From NCBI RefSeq assembly GCF_034702125.1, contig NC_085857.1, positions 51,193,278 to 51,257,277 on the forward strand: 64,000 nt of DNA, given 5' to 3'. The notes beneath the pieces are model-generated. The model was not told where the DNA came from and searched no databases. It saw nothing but the letters and a program-made list of their open reading frames with translations. Every line of letters begins with the position of its first letter. The stretch's first letter is position 1. Both the position numbers and the translations under genes were made by a program. Origin of the DNA: Engraulis encrasicolus. Its lineage: Eukaryota > Chordata > Actinopteri > Clupeiformes > Engraulidae. This document shows, piece after piece, positions 20,302 through 64,000 of this stretch.

Positions 20302-23300
20302 ATGTCTGCAATGGGAGGAACTGGAGCTAGTGCGTTTTTTGCTTTTCTTCTCACCATGTTCACAATACGGGGTGAGTACTAACAATAAGCAGTATAATCA
20401 ATGGATGACATTCCAAAAGGGCTTCATATGTTTCCAATGAAAAAAAAAGAGTTATTGTTGTTTAGAATGGGACAGTTTTTTTTTTTTTTTTGCCACCTGG
20501 TACCCACGCTGAATACCATTTCATTCCAGCAAATAATGTCAGAGATAAAGCAGACTGCTCTGAAGCTATCTGAATATCAGAAAGTAGGATTATGGCTAAA
20601 CACAAACAGGCAGGCCAGTCATCAGAGGAGTAGCCATGGCGTTGTCCATCAAGGTTTGAGATTTAGCAATTGAAAATAGAAAATGGAAATGGCTGATGCA
20701 TCTGGCTGGTGTTTGGGGAAGTAGCTAAATCACTTTCATTGCTGTGTATGACCACCAGAGAGCACGCTATGTGCATGTGTTCATTACCTCCACCACAAAG
20801 GTTATGTTTTCGGTCGCGTTGGTTTGTCTGTCTGTCTGTCTGTTTGTCTATTTGTCTGTCTCTTTGTTTGTTTGTTTGTCAGTACAACAACTCAAAAACT
20901 CATGAACAGATTTGGATGAAACCGTGCTTAGCCCTGAACCCAGACTGCAGTTCCCCCCATAGGCTAAACGATGTCATGTAGTCTTGAAGCTGTAAGGTCA
21001 CAGTACGCTTTAGCAGCTTGGAGATGAAGGGAAGGTTTGAGATGGGACAGTAGTTTTTAAAATCATCTGCTGCAGCTCCGGATTTTTTGAGGACTGGCGT
21101 GATGGCTGCAATTTTCTAGGAGTTTGGAACTATGCCTGTCAGGAGAGGAGTGTTAATCATGTTAGTAAGGAGGGGACTGAGAACTGGTAGACAGGCCTTG
21201 ACAAGAGAGGTGGATGTTTTGAGGGCCATTACTGCATAAATGTGTTGATTGTAATGTTGGATGGATGTTGACTGACTATGTTTCATGCAGTTTCAGAAGG
21301 TGCTTGTGATCCAGTTTTTGTCAGAGACAACAAATGTGCTAAAGTGGGATCAAGAGTGTCCATGTACTGCTCTATTGACCAACGGGCTACTGGGAGGTAC
21401 TGGGTAACTCGACTCAAAAAAAGCAGTAAAAAACCTGTAAGGTTAACTGAACTTGCACATTACAAAGAACGTGTAAAACAGTTCTCCTGTCATAGTAGCG
21501 CCACGTGCTGCATTATGGAACTGAGTGGGCTAAAGATGACAGACAGTGGAGAGTATCAGTTGATGATGGAAGAACACAGCCGTGGGCCCACAAGCAAATG
21601 CAAAATCACTTTATCTGTGGAAGGTATGACTTATTGTTCATCAATACCATTTCTTTATTGCAATTACTCTACTGGAAATTTCTACACAGTGTGCATCATA
21701 TAAATAATATGTAACACTTTACATATTGGAAACCAGCAACAAAGTTTGAAGGGAATGTAATATCCCTCTGGTGTTCCTCAAGTTCCTCAATATATTGCAA
21801 TAAATTCTATACTTTCCTACATCCACCAGACTTCTTATATTACACCATATTCTCCATCATATTATTTTAGAGCTCACTATTGAATCTCAACAACCAGCAA
21901 TAGAGGGCCACAAAGTGGAGCTGAACTGCAAAATGCCTTGTTCTTCAAAGCCCACATATAACGTGACATGGATAAAGAATGGCCACACTGTACACTCTCC
22001 AGAAAAACAAAACAAAGGAAAATTGATCATTGATAAAGTCAGTGCTGATGATGAAGGGAGCTATTCCTGTTCAATAGATGATGCCAAGGCTAATGTGCCT
22101 CCATCAAGGCATTTTGATCTCAAGATTATGTGTAAGTATACTATATAAAATTGAGTTCCGTAATGTCCTGTTTACAGTAGGTGAATATATACACCGTATA
22201 GACATGATGTAAAATATATAGATTAAAAAAACTACATTTCAATCTTCTCTTTTAAAATCTACTTATTTACTTAACTCATACCCAAAACGTATTTTGAAGA
22301 ATCCCTAATTCAAATTGAGGCAGGAAGAAATAGTTACATTTACATGAAAGGCTCAAAAAACCCCAAAAGCTGACATTCCGGGCTACTTTTAGCTAGTCGG
22401 TAGTGTGGTAAGAGACAATTGTCCTTTTTAGGGATTGTAGGTTGGTGTTCACCACCAAGGAATGCATAATTTTTAACTTGCATTCGTAAAGCTTCCTGCT
22501 TACTTTGATGCACACAAGTTGTAATCACTGGCTAGTCTCACCCTACACAACAGCGCTACGAAGATGTAGCTGCACAATGCAGAGACAGCTCATACTTTTT
22601 TTGCAGCAAATTGCCCAAACAGTTGACTACAGGATGAAATAATTACACTATAATGTAGAGCTACGTCACACCCAGAACTCCACAGAACTCAAGACAGTAG
22701 ACCAAATTATTTTCTTTCAGAGCACGTACTGAATGTGAAGTCTCTTTTAACATTTTTGAACAATTTCTCAAACAGTTTAGCAAAAAATTGAGCAAAATGC
22801 CAAAAGTTAATATGATATGTGCTGTGATGAAGCGTGTTGGTGATTCCACTAAATGTTTGTTAGGCCAAGTTCAATGGCAGACAGCGACTTTGTGTGTGCT
22901 TGGAGCCATTGTGGCAGTACAGACTTTGACAATTGTACTCATACACTGCAGGTACGTAATTTAATGCACATTCACCCATGGGAAAAGATATATATGGCAT
23001 TATGAAAGCATTATTAATTATAAGAGCCTGTGACAGCAAAATTGACACGTCACGTCAATTGTGTCTCATATTGCACACTTATGCACTCTGGGCACTATGT
23101 TTAAGTGCGTTGGGTGCTCACACGCAACATTTTGATAAATTTGATGTACTGAAAGGGCGGGTATGTTGCCCTTAATTTAAAACCATTCCAAAACTCTGTG
23201 CTTGAATGATGAACACTGCGCACACTGAACAGCTACCATGTTGTTAACGAAACTGAAGAAATGTGGTGGGCAGTTGGGTCAAGACTTATTCTGTAAGTAA

Positions 23301-24640
23301 TATTGCTGAGACAGTAACATTTTCATGCCAAGCTTGTATTGTATACGCGATAGTTGCCATTTGGGTTGAAGGGAATGCAATTCAAGCTCAAGACTGTAAT
23401 CAGTAGCCAACCAATATCTTGGTGAGCGAATGTTGTCCCTTCCAGTGATGGCACAATGAATATTGCCCAAACTTTTCCACGGTACTTTGTACTAAAAACC
23501 TCAGTACACTGTGTGCACTATGCACTAACCTTCAGTGCACTGACACAAGTGCGCGATATGAGACACGGAAATAGTATATAAAACTTACAAATCTTATGTG
23601 GAATATATGAGACTCCTATACTAAATTTCCCCTATGGATACTTATTAATGGTCAGAAACCTCTGCATTGCCATATAAAAGTTATAATTTACAATGGGAAA
23701 TATACACTTTTCTATGCTACGGGTACCATGGTGCATCATTTGTATATTTCTCAGCGTATCGCATGTTGCACTATAAAGATTTCACAAACATTGTGTGAAA
23801 TTGTGCAATTGTAACAAGGCTCACATGTCTATATATCCACAGGAGGAAGAGGAGTTTTGGTGCAGATTATAGAGACACAGGCAGGAATGCAGGGGACAGT
23901 GTTACGGGCAGGAACACAGAGGTGAGTTTCAGAGGACTGAAAACAGGGGTGAGTGTAACAGGGTGGAATAGAGGTCTCAGAGGTGAGCAATGGGCTGGGA
24001 TTCATAGGGTTGGAAACAGGGTTGAGATTCACAGGACTCAAAACGGGTGAATCTCACTGGGGCAAGTGAAACAATGTATATACGGATGTTGTTGCGTAAC
24101 ACAAGGACAAGTTTATCAATGATTCACACAGGGGTGCCATTCACAGGGTTTAACACAGGGGTGATTGTTACAGGCAGTGACACAGGGGTGGCTGTCTCGG
24201 GGTTGAAAATAGGGTTGAGTGTCAGTGTTGAAAAAAAAGTAGTGGACAGAGTGGTCAATGTCTCAGTGGTGAGCAAAGGCTTGAGATAAACAGGGTTGAA
24301 CACCGGGGTGAGTGTAACACTACTAAATAACAGTATTTTTTAAAATTTAGGCTATGTTGTGAAAATACCAACAATAAAGCATTCATGTACATACATGACT
24401 ATGACCATTGGCTTGCATACCTTCCATAGTCCATGCTGTTTTTTCCCATTTTTGTGCCAGGGGGATGACGATTATGTGAATAATGATCAAAGAAGAAACT
24501 CATTGGACATCCCCATGGTTTCACTTCAGAGTTCAGTGTTGCGTTCCTTACCCAACAACGCCCACACTGATGATGTGTATCAGAGCTTGAACCCCAACAC
24601 CATTGAGCCGAATGCAGTTTATCACAGTCTGAGGGCTTAG
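20302..24640 (+). CDS. Gene B: second two-Ig hybrid CD22-like receptor with ITAM-like tail
   Basis: Same six-exon structure as gene A: 20302-20371 (signal), 21291-21623 (Ig1), 21871-22131 (Ig2), 22864-22951 (TM), 23843-23921 (juxtamembrane), 24461-24640 (tail). Predicted 336 aa. Its Ig1 differs from gene A at one residue (Ile to Thr in the RGPTSK stretch) plus a silent site, and Ig2 is identical. TM and tail are of the gene 0 sequence type and differ from gene A. All splice sites are intact. A and B are therefore recent duplicates whose 3' parts have different histories. Role inferred as for gene A: a surface receptor with its own ITAM-like signal. Confidence 0.75.
20920..21265 (-). pseudogene. 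Antisense L2/CR1-like RT fragment, unit 2
   Basis: Broken copy of the reverse-transcriptase relic described in unit 1, placed before the Ig1 exon of gene B. Confidence 0.55.
22864..22951 (+). CDS. Transmembrane exon of gene B
   Basis: Identical in protein sequence to the TM exon of gene 0 ([18 protein letters not shown]); splice sites ttag and cag|gtacgt kept. Confidence 0.8.
24461..24640 (+). CDS. ITAM-like tail exon of gene B
   Basis: Protein identical to the gene 0 tail: YVNN, YQSL, ten residues, YHSL; stop TAG at 24638-24640. It lies in the stretch of unit 3 that resembles unit 1 rather than unit 2. Confidence 0.85.
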   Translation, partial: GDDDYVNNDQRRNSLDIPMVSLQSSVLRSLPNNAHTDDVYQSLNPNTIEPNAVYHSLRA

Positions 24641-24747
24641 TTCAGCAATAGCATTGACAATGACCTTTCCTATGTCTGTCCGTCTGACTGTCTGTCTGTC
24701 CGTCTGTTAAATTGTCTGCCCTCAACTTTATAGGACACCTCTTGTGT

Positions 24748-24752
24748 GCACG

Positions 24753-24833
<81 letters not shown>

Positions 24834-24862
24834 ACACACACTCACACACACACACACACACA
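24748..24862 (+). repeat. (CA)n microsatellite, unit 3
   Basis: CA repeat with TC interruptions in the 3' UTR of gene B. Confidence 0.9.
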
Positions 24863-25926
24863 TTTATCTTTGCAATGGCTCTGTCTGTTTGTCTCTGTGT
24901 CCGCCTGCAGTGTTTTGGTTAATCTGGTGGTGGTGCCAAACACACATCACATGCAGCCATCATTGCAAGGGCGAATTTATTCCATAACTGATTGCTTTTG
25001 TTTCATTTGAAATGTGTCATTGTGAATAAATGCTTAGCTTAGTTTATAGTCAAGATTAGATTAAATAGGCTATTGTTAAAACTGATTTTATTTCAAGTGT
25101 CTACTGTCTCTCATGTAAATACTTCAATTTCAAAACAAAAATGTTGTTCTTTCTTGTTAGAAAACATGTTTGTCTGCATTCATGTAATAAAGACCATGTT
25201 GTTCACTGCATCCCATGATTTAGACCTTCCTTGTTCCTGTAGGTAAATATTGGATGACCAAATAGACTTACCAAAGATATTCAATATGGTAATCAAGATA
25301 AATAGTTAGGATGTGTCACTGATTCAATTCAAGTCTCCTAAATGGGCGTGACGTCTTACATATTGCCCAGTGTGCCCCTTTCGTTCTGGACCCCTACTGG
25401 TCTTCTAAAGAGACACAAAAGCTTGTGCGGATTAGATCCAAACATCGTATTGATTTTAGTATAAATGTTTTTGGACTGTCTCTGGGTTTACATTCTCTGT
25501 CCTCTCTGGGTTTACATTTATTGGGCTATCACTGAAGTTACTACTAGGCCTATATTGTCCTGGCTTGCAAGAAGATCTACCCATGGGCTGCCATTGAACT
25601 ATTATAGAATTGCTTGTATGACAGTAATTATGCATAGGCTAGACTGTGAATCTACTGCTTCTTCATTTTCCTATAGCCTACAATATACTGCATATGCTAC
25701 ATAATATTGTGATACCTATGTGTGTTTTTTCCAGTATTGTGTATGGTTTATTTTGTTACTCCATGTTGTGCTTTACCATGTACTGTCTTACATGCCATAT
25801 ATAAACTTGTAACTTTGCACTGTGTGTAGCAGAAAATGAAAGCATCATAATCATTAAAATGAAGCAAAAATATAAAGCATCGTGACCACAAAAATCTAGC
25901 ACCATGGCCATTTGACAGCATAGTCT

Positions 25927-26292
25927 GGGGCTGCACAATAATTCGTAAATAATAGAAAATCGTGATGTAATCGTGATATTGAAATCTGGATTTCAATCAG
26001 GATTTAATCGTGGCAATTGTGACCTACCTTCGAGAGCGTCTTTGAAGCCAGAACATACGGACAGGCTGGTGTTTCTGGCCAGATATCTGTTCACCTAAGT
26101 TTCATGCTCCTTTTGCATAGTTATTACCATTCATTTTATTTTGCTCATCCCGTATTTAATTAATTCTTGGTTATGGTTATATTTCATTTTATTATATATA
26201 TTTTTTTTAAATTCAGGAAAAAGTCAATAATCGTGATTATGATTTTGACCCAAATAATCGTGATTATGATTTTTTCCATAATCGTGCAGCCC
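25927..26292. mobile_element. Same GGGCTGCAC MITE in unit 3
   Basis: Orthologous copy. It shares the short deletion with unit 2 but some base variants with unit 1, in line with the mosaic nature of this unit. Confidence 0.65.
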
Positions 26293-26761
26293 TAGCATCT
26301 ATTGTTTTAAATATATTGTATGAATGATCCTGAAATTAGGGGTCACTGTTGTCATCAAAAAGGATCATTTGTCCCAGGGATGGGGGAGGGCAGAATTGTG
26401 TTCTCATAACATTGTATGTATTGGGCGAGGGCGCTCTTTCAGATTACTTTGTCAAAGCTGTCGGGAGCCCTGAGTCCATCACAGCAGAGATGACATAGAG
26501 AAACCAAGAGAGACACGAAACAGAGAGGATGAGACGATGGATCCATTTCAATATCTAACCTAGGGTCCTCTTCTTTTGCTTGTGGCCTCATCACGAGAGG
26601 CAAGACATCATTGACTATAGACGTTTTATTCAATATCTCGCAGAAAGCACTCAGAGGTCATTTTCCCATTTGCAATCGGGATGTTGAAAGGGGAGAAGTC
26701 CCGTTCAAGTTTTTGCGCTTTGGCTGACTGCAGGGAGGCGTATCGTCGGAAAAACAAGAGG

Positions 26762-27271
26762 CCAATAGGGACGGGAGGTTATATAATGAGATGGACACAA
26801 CGAGAGGAAAACTTAAGAGGCTAAAGGGCTAATTTTAGCGGCACAGCTGCACAGTGCTATCAAGAGAAGCAGAAGCTTATTTAAATGTAACACATGCTGG
26901 GGTGTTGGCCAGCGGCCTTACATTATATTTAACTTAGCAGCAGAAATAACAGCTTCAAGAAAAGCAGAAGTGTACTTAAATGACGCATTATATCATTTAC
27001 AGTTCATCACATGCTCTAAGGTTTGCCAGACTGGACAGTTTTCAACCCAATTAAGCTGTTTAGGACTCTGCGAGTAAAAAAAACAGTATTGGGTGGGTTT
27101 TTCTGTCGATCAATAGTTATAGAAATAAATATAATTTAGTTAAAATTGGGCTAGATTTAGTGTCTCCAATCATATTGCGTAGGAAATCGTCCACTTTGTC
27201 ACATTTGGCAACCCTGACAAAGTCTCCACTGGTGGCCATTGACTACCGAGCCGAACTCATTACTCAGTACA
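26762..27271 (+). promoter_or_regulatory. Putative promoter and non-coding first exon of gene C
   Basis: CCAAT 26762-26766, TATATAA 26780-26786, donor taca|gtaaga after 27271 (one base differs from the other units but GT is kept), acceptor before 28192. The activating-type and inhibitory-type genes thus appear to have near-identical promoters. Confidence 0.45.
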
Positions 27272-27763
27272 GTAAGACACTTTTACTTGTAATATTTGTA
27301 AGTTTGTAATGTGTATGCTCTTTATGTAATGTTTCTTCTATATACAGTATATATAGGCCTACATGTAGATTAGACTACCTGTTGCAATTGAAATGCAACA
27401 CTCACCGACAATCACTAATTGACACTTCACCTCTTGACCTGCTCAGGCAAGATTCTGACATCAGCATGGTCTAGTGCTGTGACATTTGTGAATGCACCGA
27501 TTCTTTTGAACGGCTCCTAGACATGAATAATAGGAGCCAAATCACAGCAGGGGAGCCATTCTTTTCATTTCTTTTTTTCCAGTTTGTTTTGTGCATGTGA
27601 CCTTCATGTGAGTAGCCTACTTAAAATTGAGAAAATCATAAGCATCTCTGAGAGAAGGTTTGGGACTGTTAGAATGAAGTAAAACTGTGCTGATGGTTTG
27701 ACTGCCATGCATGAGCTGGGTGTAAAGTGGAAATGAACAGGGGTGCTGTATTAATAATGGAAC

Positions 27764-27898
<135 letters not shown>

Positions 27899-28218
27899 GC
27901 ACATTACATTAGCATACAGTATTGGATGTTTTCCCCACGTTCCCCTTGTTTGTATAGCTAGTGAAATAACATTCTCTTTCATGGGGGTTGCAGTTTGAAG
28001 GTTAAAGGTTAGAATAGCATGTCATTACACTAAACTCTGCTATACACGGGCAGCTGATGTATTTCAGCATGTATAGTAGCCTCTTTGGACAGATGGGCCG
28101 GCTGGCATTCTTTTTTTACTGAAATGACTCAAATGCATCATACCATTATAACTAGTCTTAATAACATATTGCTACATCAATTGCTATGCAGGAGGCAGCT
28201 GTGTCTGTTCATTTCTCT

Positions 28219-55653
<27,435 letters not shown>

Positions 55654-55852
55654 CAGCTCACTCTTTGCTACAGAATTGGCAAATTTCCTTCAAATGTTCA
55701 CCACTGGGGGCCCCAACTGAATCGCCTCTGAGTCCACGGTTTATAATGATTCCTTATGTTGATCAAATTTACTTTTGGACTTTTGGACTAATCATTGGAT
55801 GTCATTACTGCAGGGATTCATGTATTCGTTTGTATGTGATGTTATCAACCGT

Positions 55853-56357
55853 ATTACCGTAAAGTTCCATATAATAGCCGAGTTCCAATTAACGGCCGGG
55901 TTCCTTTTAAGGGCCGGGTGCACGAGGATATTTGACAGATAATGGCCGGTTCCAAATAAAAGCCCGGTCTAAATAATCATTAAATTAACCAAGGAAGAAG
56001 GCTTGGCCACCGGCGCTGCATGTTTCCCCCCTTATATTGTTTTGTTTAGTTTTTAGGATGCGCCGCGTCTTTGACCATCAACCGCTGCGTCAGTGAAGGA
56101 AATGTCGGAAATGTTGAAATGTAAAACTCGGGGAAGCAGCGGTGTTTCGTTAGTCTTACATTTAACAATAACATAGCCTAGGCCTACTATTGCTTAAAGC
56201 AATTGACTACCATATTTTCCCAGTTTACAGAAATAATGTTTGGGAAGAAGGAATTAATCGCCTGTCCCAAATAGCCGCCTGTCTCAAATATTCGCCGGGT
56301 CTCTCACGCGATTCAGACAAATAATAGCCCGGGCTATTATTTGGAAATTTACGGTAA
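55853..56357. mobile_element. MITE with TTACCGTAAA ends in the 3' flank of gene C
   Basis: The left end ttaccgtaaagttccatata and the right end tatttggaaatttacggtaa are inverted repeats with a few mismatches; the inside has 'aatagcc' and 'ggccgggt' words. It lies about 200 bases after the stop and may be part of the 3' UTR. Confidence 0.6.
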
Positions 56358-57173
56358 CTTACAATAAGACAAAGCAAAGTCATGCATGCTTTTTTGGTGT
56401 TGTTGTTGTTAAATTATCTAGGCCTAAATTACATTTAGCTGACAAATTTATCCAGAACAACTTATAGTTAGTTACTTAGAGGGTATTTGTTGCAGTCCTA
56501 AAAGGTTCATTTTCATTGTTTTTATATGGAGGGAGTAGGTAGAATATTCTCTTTATGGAAAGCGTTCTGATTTCTTTGATATATAATTTTGGTATAGCCT
56601 ACACACTTATAATATTGTATTGTTAAAATGTAGGCTCTTTAACTTGTGATTGTCACATTCATGCTGTTATTAACTCTTTCTATCAGGACTTAAACATAAA
56701 TGCAAGTGCTGTGTATTTTATATTCTGTGTCCGTTTTGGTTTGATAACTAGATGCACTCTGAGAGTGCAGACCTCTGCCAAGGAAGCTGTTTGATAGAAC
56801 ATTTGACTATGTTACACCATGATTTTATTTTAAGCCTTTTTGTGGAGTTAGAAACTGTAATTTCAAAGTTGCCCTATCCTGCAATTCAATTTGCAGTCAC
56901 TTAGGGCGTCTAGATTTGTAGGCTAGCAATGGTGAAGAATCTTAAAAAAAAAAAAAAAGTCCTGGTTAGGATGACCACCAAAATGTAATCACTTGCATCA
57001 CTTGGTCATTTCCAACAACTCCACAACGTTTCATCCAAATCAGTTCATGATTTTTTTAGTTATCCTGCTGACAGACAAATATTTGATCAATTATACATTT
57101 TAGACAATGGTTAGAGTTTCTTCCCTCAAGCCATCCACTGTTTATCCCTTGTAAGGTGTTATTGTTACATATA
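56358..57173. other. Intergenic, no gene seen
   Basis: Short A-run (56944-56959) and a piece of a dispersed repeat (about 57017-57075) that resembles, in reverse, the 'actcatgaacagatttggatgaaa' repeat of the tandem units. Confidence 0.4.
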
Positions 57174-57960
57174 AGGTGTTTGGGTCATTTTGACCCGAGA
57201 TATGGGAAAACAATTAAAAGCTGAAAAAAATCATAGCTCATTTTCACCCTTTATGTACTCAAAGTTTTCTAAGCTCCTTTTATGTGTCTTATATAGTCAA
57301 TGCTGCCAGTGCTGCAACTGTGCACTGTATGCAGATGTTTTATTTCCTTTATATTGAAATGCTATGTGCTACTAATATGCTTTACTTTCTTTATTTATCT
57401 TGCTATTTTTATTCTAACCAGCCTCTGTGCAGCACTTTGGTCAGTTTTGTACTGTTTTAAATGTGCTTTAGAAATAAAACGTACTTACTTACTTACTTAC
57501 TCATGTTCCCGTCATTATGCTTCTAAATTTCTGTGTTCATGTGATTTTTGAGAGTGAGAGATACAGAGAGAGAAAGATAAAGAGACAATGAAGAAAGTGA
57601 GTAAACTCAATCCAAGCTCTTATCACGCAAGGTCGAAATATTGATACACAACTGAAGGAATGAATAATATCAGCACTCCTTTTCCAACATAATTCACCCT
57701 CTGCATTGTCTACTCAGCATGTGATCACTACTGTATCAGAGAGTTTAGAAAATTATTAATCTATAAGCCCCCCAAAATAATATGGGTCAAAATGACCCGG
57801 GAACACGTCTGTGGAGGGGGGTGTCACTAATTGTTTTTCAGATTCATGTTCCTCACTGAAAATGAATCAAAGCCAATGAATCACAGTGTGAAAGAATAGT
57901 AGCTGATACTATTTTTATAAAGCTAAAAACTGAAAACGGGTCAAAATGGCCCGAACACCT
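57174..57960. mobile_element. MITE-like element with GGGTCATTTTGACCC ends
   Basis: Left aggtgtttgggtcattttga and right tcaaaatggcccgaacacct form a long inverted repeat; an internal copy of ggtcaaaatgacccg is at 57785-57799. AATAAA occurs at 57472. No transposase. Confidence 0.55.
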
Positions 57961-58204
57961 ATGGGTTAAATACTGAGACCATTTATTCATTCATTTATTT
58001 GTTTGATGGTTTATTTATTTATTTGCTTATTTATTTCCCTAATATTTATTTATTATCATTTATTTGCTAATTTATGTCCCTAATATTTATTTATCACTAC
58101 ACAGAAGGAAGCAGTTGCAACCTTCTCTTAAATCTTGAATCGTAAACATGCAACAGCAACATTTTGTAACTATAGCAACTTCAACTTCAACACGCATCAA
58201 CTTC

Positions 58205-59821
<1,617 letters not shown>

Positions 59822-59825
59822 GGCA

Positions 59826-60052
59826 TGGCAGGATTAAAATGACTCAATGGTTGAAGCACTGGCCTTTAGATCAGTGCGTTGCAGGTTCAAATCCTACTTT
59901 ACCAGCACCACCATCCATGACTAAAGTGCCATTTAGCAAGGCACCTACCCTCACATTGTTCCAGGGCCTGTAACAAACACCCTGTACCTAAAATAACTGT
60001 AGGCTAAGTCACTTTGGATAAAAGGCATCAGCCAAGTGCAATGTTATTACAT
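59826..60052 (+). mobile_element. tRNA-derived SINE, older copy
   Basis: Box B ggttcaaatcc at 59884-59894 and the tail ctttggataaaaggcatcag match the SINE at 55298 with many differences. Confidence 0.65.
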
Positions 60053-60334
60053 GTATTCAGTGGAAAAACAAGAAGTGCCAGATATCAAACATAGGTTTTG
60101 GAAAACTTTATTTTGATCCTTATAATCTCACATGTTGCATCCACAGGTGCCAGCCGCAGGTTAACATTGGGGGATCACAATCGTAGAATTTTGATAAACA
60201 CATAATCAAAAAAGGCACAGACAGGCAGAAGACAATGATTACATTTTTCATTATTGTGGTGTTTTTGCCCTTTGAGTTGTATGTGAGTGTTTTTGAGTGA
60301 GCAAAAAAAGTCGCACGGCACGCTCGCACACGCA

Positions 60335-60338
<4 letters not shown>

Positions 60339-60432
<94 letters not shown>

Positions 60433-60446
60433 CTCTCTCTCTCTCT
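60339..60446 (+). repeat. (CT)n microsatellite
   Basis: More than 50 CT units with one CG interruption. Confidence 0.95.
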
Positions 60447-60601
60447 GTACATTATCATATGAGCTCTGAAATCTGAACCCTTTTCTGTAATTCATGTGAA
60501 TCACAGAAAGAATGTGAGTCACACACACAAAAAAATAGTTTTTTTTCACCATGAGCAGCATTTTTATCTGTCTCGGTGTATTCCCAGGGGGGAAGTGAAA
60601 G

Positions 60602-60760
<159 letters not shown>

Positions 60761-60765
60761 CCTAG

Positions 60766-63761
<2,996 letters not shown>

Positions 63762-64000
63762 GTGAGGGATATTTAAAAAAAAAAACTTTTATTGATTATC
63801 CTTTCTTACTGTAGGAACCTCTATGAATTTCATTAAGAACTACAGTGTAAATGTAAGATGACCGTTGCCTTCTCCATACTTGTTATAAATGTTAAGCTGC
63901 CTGATACTAAACTAAATTTTTACAAGTTACAGTAAAGAAATGCAGAATCTAATTTGGGAACATTAAGTTAAGCCAGAAAAAACTGGTCAGCGTTGATTCA
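63762..64000 (+). other. Intron after V domain 2, to window edge
   Basis: A-run at 63775-63785, otherwise nothing recognised; the gene continues beyond the window. Confidence 0.4.

Larger units (their letters stand above)
14457..22355 (+). repeat. Tandem duplication unit 2
   Basis: Second copy, about 7.9 kb. It begins at a junction where the intron following the Ig2 exon of gene A (ggctcaa) meets the intron of the gene 0 type (aaaccccaaaagctgac). It carries the 3' exons of hybrid gene A and the 5' exons of hybrid gene B. It has a TA-repeat at about 19411-19448 that is nearly absent from the other two copies. Confidence 0.85.

Noticed and set aside
60550..60601. ATG with MSSIFICLGVFPGG as leader of the CD300/pIgR-like gene
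   Set aside because: Too short for a signal peptide and without a good donor at the needed phase; kept only as a weak option.

Overview
This 64 kb window is nuclear DNA of a ray-finned (most likely teleost) fish. The signs are short spliced immunoglobulin-superfamily exons, very dense CA/GT and CT microsatellites, fish-type Tc1, hAT-like, L1, L2-like, tRNA-SINE and LTR elements, and a family of CD22-like and CD300/pIgR-like receptor exons. All gene models below were built by hand from splice signals, reading phase and domain motifs; species and expression cannot be read from the sequence.

Layout. (1) 1-3.3 kb: an antisense L1-type LINE with intact ORF1 and an open but window-truncated ORF2. 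(2) 3.66-7.07 kb: the 3' half of a CD22-like receptor gene (gene 0): two C2-type Ig domains, a transmembrane exon and a cytoplasmic tail with an ITAM-like pair of tyrosine motifs. (3) 4.93-31.34 kb: three head-to-tail copies of a segment that joins the 3' end of gene 0 to the 5' end of a second receptor gene. The copies create two complete hybrid genes, A (12372-16728) and B (20302-24640), each predicted to be 336 aa: signal peptide, V-type Ig, C2-type Ig, TM, ITAM-like tail. (4) 28.2-55.65 kb: gene C, a full CD22-like inhibitory receptor of predicted 684 aa with five Ig domains, TM and four ITIMs on several small exons. Its introns are swollen by an intact Tc1 transposon, MITEs, a 94-bp minisatellite and a very young non-autonomous LTR element. 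(5) 56-60.6 kb: repeats, MITEs, a SINE and long CA/GT tracts. (6) 60.77 kb to the right edge: part of a CD300/CMRF35-like or pIgR-like gene with two V domains, each split over two exons.

How the genes fit together. Genes A, B and C have almost the same signal peptide and first two Ig domains but opposite kinds of tail: ITAM-like in A and B, four ITIMs in C. This is the layout of a paired activating/inhibitory receptor set, here apparently made by tandem duplication that fused the 5' end of one receptor gene to the 3' end of its neighbour. Between A/B and C, the first two Ig domains differ at about 18 replacement sites and about one silent site, while the intron between them is nearly identical. 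That pattern suggests selection on the ligand-facing part. These are the most interesting observations in the window.
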